In this document: one piece after another, positions 28,536-35,926 of the stretch | Numbering within the stretch: position 1 is the first letter of the stretch | Layout: every line of letters starts with the position of its first letter | Assembly (NCBI RefSeq): GCF_035830635.1 | Contig: NZ_JAYMFI010000009.1 | Coordinates: 124,001-188,000 of the forward strand | From: Adlercreutzia shanghongiae | Lineage (GTDB): Bacteria; Actinomycetota; Coriobacteriia; Coriobacteriales; Eggerthellaceae | Reading direction: 5' to 3' | Length of the DNA stretch: 64,000 nucleotides | The notes under the pieces: model-generated | Told to the model about the DNA's origin: nothing | Database searches by the model: none | The model's input: only the letters and a program-made list of their open reading frames with translations | Program-made: the position numbers and the translations under genes

Positions 28536-29867
28536 ATGAGCTACGTTGCCAACGTCATCGAAGAGGTGAAGGCGAAGAACGCCGAGCAGCCCGAGTTCAT
28601 CCAGGCCGTCACCGAGGTGCTCCAGTCCCTGGAGCCGGTCATCGAGGCCCATCCCGAGTACGAGCAGGCGGCGCTTCTCGAGCGCATCGTCGAGCCCGAG
28701 CGCGTCATCATGTTCCGCGTGCCGTGGGTCGATGATAGCGGCAAGGTTCAGGTCAACCGCGGCTTCCGCGTGCAGTTCAACAGCGCCATCGGGCCCTACA
28801 AGGGCGGCCTGCGCCTGCATCCGTCGGTGAACCTCGGCATCATCAAGTTCCTCGGCTTCGAGCAGATCTTCAAGAACAGCCTCACCACGCTGCCCATGGG
28901 CGGCGGCAAGGGCGGCTGCGACTTCGACCCGAAGGGCAAGTCCGACATGGAGGTCATGCGCTTCTGCCAGTCCTTCATGACCGAGCTGTTCCGCCACATC
29001 GGCGCTGACACCGACGTGCCGGCCGGCGACATCGGCACCGGCGCCCGCGAGATCGGCTACATGTTCGGCCAGTACAAGAAGATCAAGAACGTCTTCGAGG
29101 GCGTGCTCACCGGCAAGGGCCTCACTTTCGGCGGCTCGCTCGCCCGTACCGAGGCCACCGGCTACGGCCTGGTCTACCTGGTCGAGGAGCACCTGAAGTG
29201 CACCGGCGGCAGCTTCGAGGGCAAGACGGTGTGCATCTCCGGCTCCGGCAACGTGGCCATCTACGCCACGCAGAAGGCCCAGCAGCTCGGTGCCAAGGTG
29301 GTTACCGTGTCCGACTCCACCGGTTGGGTGCACGATCCTGCCGGCATCGATGTGGAGCTGCTCAAGCAGGTCAAGGAAGTGGAGCGCGCCCGCCTCACCG
29401 AATACGCCGCCCGCCGCGAGGGCGTCGAGTACCACGAGGGCCGCGGCGTGTGGCAGATCCCCTGTGACATCGCGCTGCCCTGCGCCACCCAAAACGAGGT
29501 GCACCTGGAGGACGTCCAGAACCTCGTCGCTAACGGCTGCCAGATCCTCGCCGAGGGCGCCAATATGCCCACCACGCTGGAGGCCACCGAGTACCTGCAG
29601 AACAACGGGGTCGTGTTCTTCCCCGGCAAGGCCGCCAATGCCGGCGGCGTGGCCACCTCCGGTCTCGAGATGTCCCAGAACTCCGAGCGCCTCTCCTGGA
29701 CCTTCGAAGAGGTTGACGCGAAGCTCAACGGCATCATGGTGAGCATCTACCACGCCATCGACGACGCCGCCAAGCGCTACGGACACGCGGGCAACTACGT
29801 CATGGGCGCCAACATCGCCGGCTTCGAGAAGGTCGCCACCGCCATGATGGCCCAGGGCATCGTGTAA
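28536..29867 (+). CDS. gdhA: Glutamate dehydrogenase, NADP-type hexameric
   Basis: A 443-residue enzyme that interconverts 2-oxoglutarate plus ammonium and glutamate. The substrate-binding region reads GPYKGGLRLHPSVNLG and TLPMGGGKGGCDFDPKGKSD. The nucleotide fold is CISGSGNVAIYATQKAQQLGA, and PAGDIGTGAREIG is typical of the small hexameric GDH. The cofactor preference is inferred from subfamily resemblance. A strong AGGAGG precedes ATG 28536. A GC-rich hairpin after the gene closes the unit. Confidence 0.95.
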   Translation: MSYVANVIEEVKAKNAEQPEFIQAVTEVLQSLEPVIEAHPEYEQAALLERIVEPERVIMFRVPWVDDSGKVQVNRGFRVQFNSAIGPYKGGLRLHPSVNLGIIKFLGFEQIFKNSLTTLPMGGGKGGCDFDPKGKSDMEVMRFCQSFMTELFRHIGADTDVPAGDIGTGAREIGYMFGQYKKIKNVFEGVLTGKGLTFGGSLARTEATGYGLVYLVEEHLKCTGGSFEGKTVCISGSGNVAIYATQKAQQLGAKVVTVSDSTGWVHDPAGIDVELLKQVKEVERARLTEYAARREGVEYHEGRGVWQIPCDIALPCATQNEVHLEDVQNLVANGCQILAEGANMPTTLEATEYLQNNGVVFFPGKAANAGGVATSGLEMSQNSERLSWTFEEVDAKLNGIMVSIYHAIDDAAKRYGHAGNYVMGANIAGFEKVATAMMAQGIV

Positions 29868-29898
29868 GCCCGGCGCAGCGAACCTATCGGTAAAGCCT

Positions 29899-29932
29899 GC
29901 GAGGCCCTCCTCAAGCTAGAGGAGGGCCTCGC
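29899..29932. terminator. Hairpin between convergent gdhA and hypA
   Basis: The 13-bp arms 29899-29911 and 29920-29932 are perfect reverse complements with an 8-base loop. Neither side has a long T-run. The position between convergent genes suggests a shared terminator. Confidence 0.6.
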
Positions 29933-30016
29933 TCAATAAGGAGAGGGATGGAGGGGCTAGAGGCGCTTGACGGTGATGCCGCCGGCGACGATTGCGCCCT
30001 CCTCTCAATCCGCTGC

Positions 30017-30403
30017 CTAGGCGGCCACCTCGGCATCTTCGGATTCTGCGCGGGTGGTCACGTCGATGGATTCGATGAGAAACTCCATGCCGGATACCAC
30101 CTCGTAGTTCATGGCGGCGCACTCCGGGCAACTCGTCTTCTGGCCGTTGGCCACATCGACGGGCCAGATGCGTCCGCAGTCGTTGCATTGCACCAGAAGT
30201 GGCTTCGTGATGAACGACACGCGCGCGTTCTCGGCGATGGTGCCGCGGGCCAGGTAGTGGAAGAAGCTGTCGAACATGTCAGTGATGATGTCCCGCATCT
30301 CGCCGATGACCATGCTGACCTCGTTGACGGCAACGGCGTCGGCCTCCTCGGCCGTGGCGAGTACCGATTTCACGACCTCGGTGCAAAGGGCCATCTCGTG
30401 CAT
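30017..30403 (-). CDS. hypA: Hydrogenase nickel insertion protein HypA
   Basis: A 128-residue maturation factor that delivers nickel to [NiFe]-hydrogenase with HypB. The N-terminal MHEMALCTEVV supplies the nickel-binding Met-His. A zinc site is formed by CNDC and CPEC, about 16 residues apart. The start at 30403 follows GGAGG. No other hyp gene is adjacent. It lies downstream of the Fe-S lipoprotein gene on the same strand, 70 bp away, and may be co-transcribed. The hydrogenase at the left edge is a plausible client. Confidence 0.92.
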   Translation of the reverse strand: MHEMALCTEVVKSVLATAEEADAVAVNEVSMVIGEMRDIITDMFDSFFHYLARGTIAENARVSFITKPLLVQCNDCGRIWPVDVANGQKTSCPECAAMNYEVVSGMEFLIESIDVTTRAESEDAEVAA

Positions 30404-30473
30404 GGAATACCTCCATTCGGTAAAAAGGGCGCCCCGCTGGGAGGGGAGGCGGGGCGCATAAGGGGTCGGTTGC

Positions 30474-31949
30474 TTAGGCCTGGGCGACGGCGTCGGCGAT
30501 TTCCTTCATCTCGTCCTGGCTGGTGATGTCGTACAGGTATCCCTTGGAGATGCGGACGCGCGCCTTCAGCTCGTAATCCTCTTCCAGGGTCTGCGGGATG
30601 TAGGGCAGATCCTCTTCGGGCTTCAGCTTCAGGCCGCGCACGCCCTGGGGGCACACGGTGGCGCACTGGCCGCAGCGCACGCAGGCGCTGTCGACGATGG
30701 GGTAGCCCTCGTCGTCCATGGTGATGGCGTACATGGGGCACTGCTTCTCGCACATGCCGCACTTGATGCACTCGTCCTTCTTGTGCATGAGGGTGAAGTT
30801 CGAGTAGTTCTTCGTCACGGCCGGGCCGCCGTTGAGGGCGCGGATGCCGCCGACGTTCAGGCAGCAGTCGGCATGGCAGGAGCAGATGTTCTCGGCGTCT
30901 TTGGTGTAGACGGTCTCGATGATCATGCCCTCCTTCACGGAGTTCTCCAAGATGGCGATGGCCTCCTCGGCCGTGATTTCGCGTCCCGCGCCGATCTCGA
31001 TCTGCCACTCGGCGTTCTTGCCGGTGCAGATGCAGGTCTCCATGGGATGCCCGCAGTCGCGCATCTCGGCGTTGAACAGCTCCATGGCCTCCTGGGTGGT
31101 CTTCGCCTTGCCCTCGCGGATGAGGGTGCTCACACGGCACATGCAGGGGGAGACGGAGAAGGTGTCGTGGCGCTTGAAGATGTCGCGCCAGTCGTCCCAC
31201 TGCGTGTACTCGCCGTCGATGCACACGTCCAGATCGACGGGAAGCGTGCGGTACATGGAGGTCTCGGAGTCGACGAAGCCAAAAATCATGTCGTCGGATT
31301 TGTTCAGGTCTTTCAGCTCTATGTACTCGGGAGTGAAGTTCTGTACATAAGCCTCGTAGTAGCCGTACTCGCTGCCGAGGGAGAGGAACGTGGGCTTGCC
31401 GTCTTCGTACACGCGGCGCAGCAGGCCGCGGTCGGCCATGGCGTTGCAAAGCGCCAGGCACTCGTCGGCGGACTTGCCGGAGACGTCGGTGAGCTCGTCG
31501 GCCGAGAAGTAGCGGAAGTAGGGGAACTGGCTGTAGAGCAGAGCCTCTTCCTCTGAGAACAGGAAGGGCCACAGGTCGAGCTGATGGTCCTTGTTGATGA
31601 GGGAGCCGGTGCCGACGCCGTTGCGATTGATGACGTTGCGCACCATCTGATGGGCCGCGGAGACGGTGGAGCCATCCTCGTTCACCCACTCGGTGGTGAC
31701 TACGGCGGGATTGTTCAGAATCTCCTCAACCTCGGCGTCGGAATAGATGATCGGCGCCTCTGAGACGAGGGGCGCGACCTCGGGGTTCTTGGCGGTCTCG
31801 GCCCATTCGGCAGCGGCTTCAGCCTCGGCGGCCTGCTCTCCGGTGGCGGACAGGTCGGACGGCTCTGCCTTCGGAGAGCAGCCCACGAGCGCCGATGCTC
31901 CGGCAACGCCCATGGTTCCGACGAATGCGCGACGGTTGATAATCTTCAT
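30474..31949 (-). CDS. Tat-exported Fe-S lipoprotein with two C-terminal [4Fe-4S] motifs
   Basis: A 491-residue protein. The N-terminus has a twin-arginine motif (NRRAFVG) and a lipobox (LVGC, Cys24), so it should be exported folded and lipid-anchored outside. The middle region holds further cysteine motifs (CMCR, CICTG, CSCHADCCLN) that may bind extra clusters. The C-terminal ferredoxin domain has CIKCGMCEKQC and CVRCGQCATVC. It is probably an electron carrier or small reductase module; no catalytic partner is adjacent. A LysR regulator gene lies upstream on the same strand, and the start follows GGAGGACA. Confidence 0.8.
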   Translation of the reverse strand: MKIINRRAFVGTMGVAGASALVGCSPKAEPSDLSATGEQAAEAEAAAEWAETAKNPEVAPLVSEAPIIYSDAEVEEILNNPAVVTTEWVNEDGSTVSAAHQMVRNVINRNGVGTGSLINKDHQLDLWPFLFSEEEALLYSQFPYFRYFSADELTDVSGKSADECLALCNAMADRGLLRRVYEDGKPTFLSLGSEYGYYEAYVQNFTPEYIELKDLNKSDDMIFGFVDSETSMYRTLPVDLDVCIDGEYTQWDDWRDIFKRHDTFSVSPCMCRVSTLIREGKAKTTQEAMELFNAEMRDCGHPMETCICTGKNAEWQIEIGAGREITAEEAIAILENSVKEGMIIETVYTKDAENICSCHADCCLNVGGIRALNGGPAVTKNYSNFTLMHKKDECIKCGMCEKQCPMYAITMDDEGYPIVDSACVRCGQCATVCPQGVRGLKLKPEEDLPYIPQTLEEDYELKARVRISKGYLYDITSQDEMKEIADAVAQA

Positions 31950-32070
31950 TAGGGTGTCCTCCTTCGATTCTCCTTTCGCAGGACATGGGTGCCTGCAGGA
32001 AACACTATAGGAGCGAGGAGGTGCCAGCGACTCGCCGGTTTGCGACGGGCTGGGTACGGAAATCGCGCAC

Positions 32071-32097
32071 CCGCCGTTGCGGGAAATGCAACGGCGG
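32071..32097 (-). terminator. Hairpin after the LysR gene, possible terminator
   Basis: The arms CCGCCGTTGC (32071-32080) and GCAACGGCGG (32088-32097) are perfect. The T-rich flank lies on the plus-strand side, so termination of the minus-strand LysR transcript is uncertain. Confidence 0.4.
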
Positions 32098-32117
32098 CTT
32101 TCGGTTTTCTGAGGGCT

Positions 32118-33023
32118 CTATCGCTGGTCGCCCTCTTGCGCAAACGCGAGGCAGCAATCGACGAACTGCCGAATGGCCGGGTCGCTGTTCCCCTTTAAGT
32201 AGGCGAGGAAAATGGGTCGCATGAGCGGAGGATCGAAGTGGAGCTGCACCAGATCGGGGTTGAGCCTCAAGGGGTCGGCGTCTTCCTCGAACTCGACAAC
32301 GAACTCGTCGGGCCTCAGGGCAAGGAAAAAGTCGGCCCGCGTCACGATATTTCTGAAGTGCATCTGCAAATCGATGCCATGGCTCTGGAACAGCTTCGCA
32401 ATGGAGTCCGTGGCCGTTTGCGATTGGCGATTCGTCGAACGGGGATGCGCGTAGGGCGCAAGGTCCTCAAGGGAGAGGCTCTCAAGTTGGGCGAGGGGAT
32501 TTGCCCGGCATACCCAGGCGCTGAGCGGAGCTTGGGTGTACTGAACGGTGGCAATGGCTTCGTTGCTGGTGATTGAGCCGTCGTAAACGATGCCGATATC
32601 CGCTTTGTGCTGCAGGAGCGCTTCTTCGGTGGTCAGGAACCTGTCGTCGACGCAGATCGCGGTGGCGAGCTCCGGATTGCGGCGCCGCAGCTCCGCAGCT
32701 GCCTTGTACACGATGTCCGAGAACGCTGTGCGGCAGGGAAGCATGTAGATCGTGAAGGGGCGCCCGTCCTGCGAGGCGATTTCCTTGCCTCGCGCGATGA
32801 TTCTGTCCAGATTGCCAATAAGGTCGTCGATGGATTCTAGATAGTACTGGCCCGCGGGGGTGAGGGAAAGGGGCGCGCGATTGAAGAGGGGAAACCCGAG
32901 CTCTTGCTCGAGGTCGGCGATATGGCGACTGAGCGCCGAGGTCGACATATGAAGATGCTCGGCCGCCGATGCGTAGTTGAGCCTCTCGGCCAGCACGATG
33001 AACTCTCTGGAATAGTCAAGCAT
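32118..33023 (-). CDS. LysR family transcriptional regulator
   Basis: A 301-residue regulator. The N-terminal winged helix-turn-helix (about residues 1-60) includes LNYASAAEHLHMSTSALSRH and DLEQELGFPLFNRAP. A periplasmic-binding-protein-like effector domain follows. A TATAAT -10 on the minus strand (33061-33056) lies 33 bp upstream. It is divergent from the flavodoxin-ferredoxin gene and upstream of the Fe-S lipoprotein gene on the same strand, so either could be its target. The base composition is visibly less GC-rich than its neighbours. Confidence 0.92.
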   Translation of the reverse strand: MLDYSREFIVLAERLNYASAAEHLHMSTSALSRHIADLEQELGFPLFNRAPLSLTPAGQYYLESIDDLIGNLDRIIARGKEIASQDGRPFTIYMLPCRTAFSDIVYKAAAELRRRNPELATAICVDDRFLTTEEALLQHKADIGIVYDGSITSNEAIATVQYTQAPLSAWVCRANPLAQLESLSLEDLAPYAHPRSTNRQSQTATDSIAKLFQSHGIDLQMHFRNIVTRADFFLALRPDEFVVEFEEDADPLRLNPDLVQLHFDPPLMRPIFLAYLKGNSDPAIRQFVDCCLAFAQEGDQR

Positions 33024-33078
33024 AGATGATTTCCCCTCTCATACACGCTTTCGCTATTATAGAAGAGCAAAAGCGATT

Positions 33079-33095
33079 GAGGCCGAAACGGCCTC
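33079..33095. repeat. Short hairpin in the LysR/EFR1 divergent promoter region
   Basis: GAGGCC (33079-33084) and GGCCTC (33090-33095) flank five bases. It lies just upstream of the LysR -10 box and could be an operator or a small RNA structure. Confidence 0.35.
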
Positions 33096-33238
33096 TTGCC
33101 TCGGTTGCGTATCGCGGGAATGCCGAGTGCAGATTGCGCAATACCTCATCGCCGCTTTGCCGTTATCGATGTTTTAGGATGAAGGAAAAGCGAGGTTGCG
33201 GCTTGCTGGGGCCAAGCTGAAGAGAGAAGGGAATGCCC

Positions 33239-34003
33239 ATGCGTTGTCAGGTAATCGCGTTCAGTCCGACCGGGGGAACGGCAAAGGCCGCCGAGATGGT
33301 TGCCGATGTACTCGGCGATTCGAAGTCCCTCGTCGATTTGACGGATTCGACCCGTGATTATTCCGATGTGGTGATGGGCGAGGGTGATGTCGCGTTGATT
33401 GCGGCGCCTTGCTTTGCCGGTCGTGTGCCGGCGGTAGCTATGGAGCGTCTCGCTGCCGTTGCGGGCAATGGCGTACCCTGCGTGGTTATGAACGTCTACG
33501 GCAATCGCGCTTTCGATGACGCTCTGCTCGAGATGGCCGATGGCGCGCGCGAGGCGGGCTTCAACGTGGTGGCGGGTATTGCCGCAATAGCCGAGCATTC
33601 CATCATGCACCAGTTCGCAGCGGGGCGCCCCAACAAAGCCGATGACGAGCGCCTTGCCGAATTGGCTGCGGTTATTCGCCGGGCTCTCGATGAGGGGCGC
33701 GTTGTGGAGGCGCCGGCTATCCCGGGCAATCGACCTTATCTGAAGGCTAAGGCGATTCCGCTTGTGCCGGCCTACGCGGGCTCCTGCTCGCGCTGCGGCC
33801 GCTGCGCTGCGGATTGTCCGACCGCTGCTATCGACGGCGAAACGCTCAAGGCGGACAGAGAGCACTGCATCGCCTGCATGCGCTGTGCTGCCGAGTGCCC
33901 CGACGGCTCCCGCAAGGTGAGCAGTCTCATGGTGAAGGCGGCATCTTTGGCCATCAAGAAAGAAGCCGAGAAGCCCAAAGAGCCCGAGCTGTTCTCGGTT
34001 TAA
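33239..34003 (+). CDS. EFR1-type flavodoxin-ferredoxin fusion protein
   Basis: A 254-residue redox protein. The flavodoxin-like domain starts with the FMN phosphate loop SPTGGTAKAAEM and continues to about residue 175. The C-terminus has two [4Fe-4S] motifs, CSRCGRCAADC and CIACMRCAAEC. It would carry two electrons via FMN and single electrons via the clusters in the cytosol. ATG 33239 is preferred over ATG 33233 because AGAAGGG is then about 7 bp away. It is divergent from the LysR gene, its likely regulator. Confidence 0.85.
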   Translation: MRCQVIAFSPTGGTAKAAEMVADVLGDSKSLVDLTDSTRDYSDVVMGEGDVALIAAPCFAGRVPAVAMERLAAVAGNGVPCVVMNVYGNRAFDDALLEMADGAREAGFNVVAGIAAIAEHSIMHQFAAGRPNKADDERLAELAAVIRRALDEGRVVEAPAIPGNRPYLKAKAIPLVPAYAGSCSRCGRCAADCPTAAIDGETLKADREHCIACMRCAAECPDGSRKVSSLMVKAASLAIKKEAEKPKEPELFSV

Positions 34004-34066
34004 ATCGCCCGTCGCCTCAGGGATCGCCGCAAGGGCGCCGCCGTCCGCCAACCGTCCATAATGACG

Positions 34067-34080
34067 CGAACTTTTGTTCC
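34067..34080 (+). promoter_or_regulatory. LexA-type SOS box in the promoter of the Y-family polymerase gene
   Basis: CGAAC-TTTT-GTTCC lies between a possible -35 (TGACGC, 34062-34067) and the -10 TATACT (34085-34090). LexA binding here would block RNA polymerase directly. Confidence 0.8.
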
Positions 34081-34084
34081 ATGT

Positions 34085-34090
34085 TATACT
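34085..34090 (+). promoter_or_regulatory. -10 box of the Y-family polymerase gene, probably leaderless
   Basis: TATACT ends 7 bp before ATG 34098, so transcription should begin at the start codon. No Shine-Dalgarno precedes the ATG. Confidence 0.6.
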
Positions 34091-34097
34091 TTGGGGC

Positions 34098-35423
34098 ATG
34101 GAATGTGAGCGCACATATGTCTGCATTGATCTGAAGAGCTTCTATGCCTCGGTGGAGTGCGTGGCGCGCGGGCTCGATCCTATGGAGGCTATGCTCGTGG
34201 TGGCCGATCCCACGCGCTCGGAGATGACCATCTGCTTGGCGGTGAGCCCGGCCATGAAGGCGGCCGGCGTGCGCAACCGCTGTCGGCTTTACGAGATTCC
34301 CTCCGGGATGGAGTTCATCACCGCCAAGCCGCGCATGAAGAAGTACATGGAGGCTTCGGCGGAGATCTACGCCACCTACCTGCGCTATGTGTCGCCGGAG
34401 GATATTCACCCGTACTCCATCGACGAGTGCTTCATCGACGCGACGCCCTATCTGGAGCTCTACGACCTGACGGCCCGCGAGTTCGCCGACACCCTGCGGG
34501 CCGCCGTGAAGGCCGAGACGGGCATTCCGGCCACGGTGGGCATCGGCCCGAACCTGTTCCTTGCCAAGGTGGCGCTGGACATCTCGGCCAAGCACGCGCC
34601 TGATGGCGTGGGGGAGCTTAGCGAGCGCTCCTTCCGCGAGCAGATCTGGCGTCATCGGCCCATCACCGATATTTGGAACATCGGCCCGGGCATCGCGCGG
34701 CGTTTGGCGAAGTACCGCGTGTTCGATTTGGCCGGCGTGACCGAGATGGACCCGGATGTGCTCTACGACGAGTTCGGCGTGAACGCGGAGTACCTCATCG
34801 ACCACGCCTGGGGCGTGGAACCCTGCACCATCGCCGAGATCAAGGCCTACGAGCCGGAGACCACCTCGCTCATGAACGGGCAGATCTTGCCGTGCGGCTA
34901 CAACTTCGACGACACCCTCATGGTCATGCGCGAGATGACCGACGACTTGGTGCTCGATTTAGTGGGAAAGCGCCTGGTGACCGACCATATCTCACTGCAC
35001 GTGAGCTACGCGCGCAGCCAAGACGAGCGCGAAGAGGCGGGGGAGGCCTTCGAAGGGGGCCACGGCACGCGGCGCATCGGCGGCTCGCACCCCCACGGCG
35101 GCGGATCACGCAAGATTCCCGAGCGCACGAATTCCTTCGCGAAGCTCTACGGGTACTTGGAGGCCCTGTACCGCGAGACCGTGGATCCGGCGCGCACCAT
35201 GCGCAAGATAAGCATCGGCTTCGGAAACCTCGTGGACGAGGATCTGGCCTCGGTGGACCTGTTCACCGATGTGGCCGCCGCCGAGCGGGAGCGCCGCCGC
35301 CAGGAGGCCGTGCTCGCCGTGAAGGAGAAGTTCGGGAAAAACGCGCTCATCAAGGGCGTGAGCCTGAAGGAGCACGCCCTCGGGCGCGAGCGCAACGAGA
35401 TGGTCGGGGGGCATCATGGCTAG
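34098..35423 (+). CDS. Y-family DNA polymerase (UvrX/ImuB-like translesion polymerase)
   Basis: A 441-residue lesion-bypass polymerase. The palm motif YVCIDLKSFYASVE carries the first catalytic Asp, and HPYSIDECFIDATPY has the catalytic SIDE-type Asp-Glu pair. The helix-hairpin-helix part (NIGPGIARRLAKY) and little-finger domain follow. ATG 34098 is chosen because the upstream ATG at 34074 lies inside the SOS box. The stop overlaps the YolD-like gene by 8 bp, the classic arrangement for SOS-induced UvrX-type polymerases of Gram-positives and their plasmids. Confidence 0.9.
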   Translation: MECERTYVCIDLKSFYASVECVARGLDPMEAMLVVADPTRSEMTICLAVSPAMKAAGVRNRCRLYEIPSGMEFITAKPRMKKYMEASAEIYATYLRYVSPEDIHPYSIDECFIDATPYLELYDLTAREFADTLRAAVKAETGIPATVGIGPNLFLAKVALDISAKHAPDGVGELSERSFREQIWRHRPITDIWNIGPGIARRLAKYRVFDLAGVTEMDPDVLYDEFGVNAEYLIDHAWGVEPCTIAEIKAYEPETTSLMNGQILPCGYNFDDTLMVMREMTDDLVLDLVGKRLVTDHISLHVSYARSQDEREEAGEAFEGGHGTRRIGGSHPHGGGSRKIPERTNSFAKLYGYLEALYRETVDPARTMRKISIGFGNLVDEDLASVDLFTDVAAAERERRRQEAVLAVKEKFGKNALIKGVSLKEHALGRERNEMVGGHHG

Positions 35424-35853
35424 GGGAGATGCCTTCGAGGGCCTTGTCTGGGAGGAAGTGGGCGGGAGCGTCCCTGGGTCTCTCTCAGGGACGACCCGGG
35501 GGACAGACCGACCCGTTCCCGAGCACGTCGGCCGCCCGCATCCCGACCGAGCGCGGCAGTTCATGCCCTTCGCGGCCCTGCGGGGCTACTACGAGCTCGT
35601 GCGCGATGCGGAGCGGGTGGCCGAGCCGCGGGTGCCCCTGGCCGACGACGAGGCCCGGGCGCTGGACGAGGCCATCGCCGGCCTTGTCCGCGGAGACGTG
35701 GTGCGCTGCGTCTTCTACGAGAGAGACGGCTACCGCACCCTCGTGGGCGCCGTGGGCCAGGTCGACCTCATCTACCGCGACCTGTGGATCGTGCGCGAGC
35801 GCGTTCCCTTCTCCCGCATCCGCTCTGTGGATGTGCTCTATCCCGCCGGTTGA
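35416..35853 (+). CDS. YolD-like protein
   Basis: A 145-residue small protein. From about residue 43 it shows the YolD-like pattern (DRARQFMPFAALRGYYELV, VRCVFYERDGYRTLVGAV, WIVRERVPFSRI). Such proteins accompany Y-family polymerases and are thought to modulate them. The N-terminal residues about 16-38 (GGSVPGSLSGTTRGTDRPVP) look like a low-complexity insertion, and the DNA there carries an inverted repeat (35469-35493). It overlaps the polymerase gene by 8 bp and is presumably under the same SOS control. Confidence 0.75.
   Translation: MARGDAFEGLVWEEVGGSVPGSLSGTTRGTDRPVPEHVGRPHPDRARQFMPFAALRGYYELVRDAERVAEPRVPLADDEARALDEAIAGLVRGDVVRCVFYERDGYRTLVGAVGQVDLIYRDLWIVRERVPFSRIRSVDVLYPAG
35469..35493. 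repeat. Inverted repeat inside the YolD-like gene
   Basis: CGTCCCTG (35469-35476) and CAGGGACG (35486-35493) are perfect 8-bp arms with a 9-base loop. It encodes part of a low-complexity N-terminal insert. Confidence 0.6.
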
Positions 35854-35926
35854 CGGGCTCGGCGCTTTCGCCTATAACCAGAGAACCGTACGAATCGAGG
35901 AAGTGCTTCAAGGAGGAATAGGTCTC

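Noticed and set aside
34673..35926. An N-terminal extension of the MFS-CBS protein across the polymerase and YolD-like genes
   Set aside because: The extension is an out-of-frame reading of two recognised genes. ATG 35927 has a strong AGGAGG and begins the first transporter helix region.
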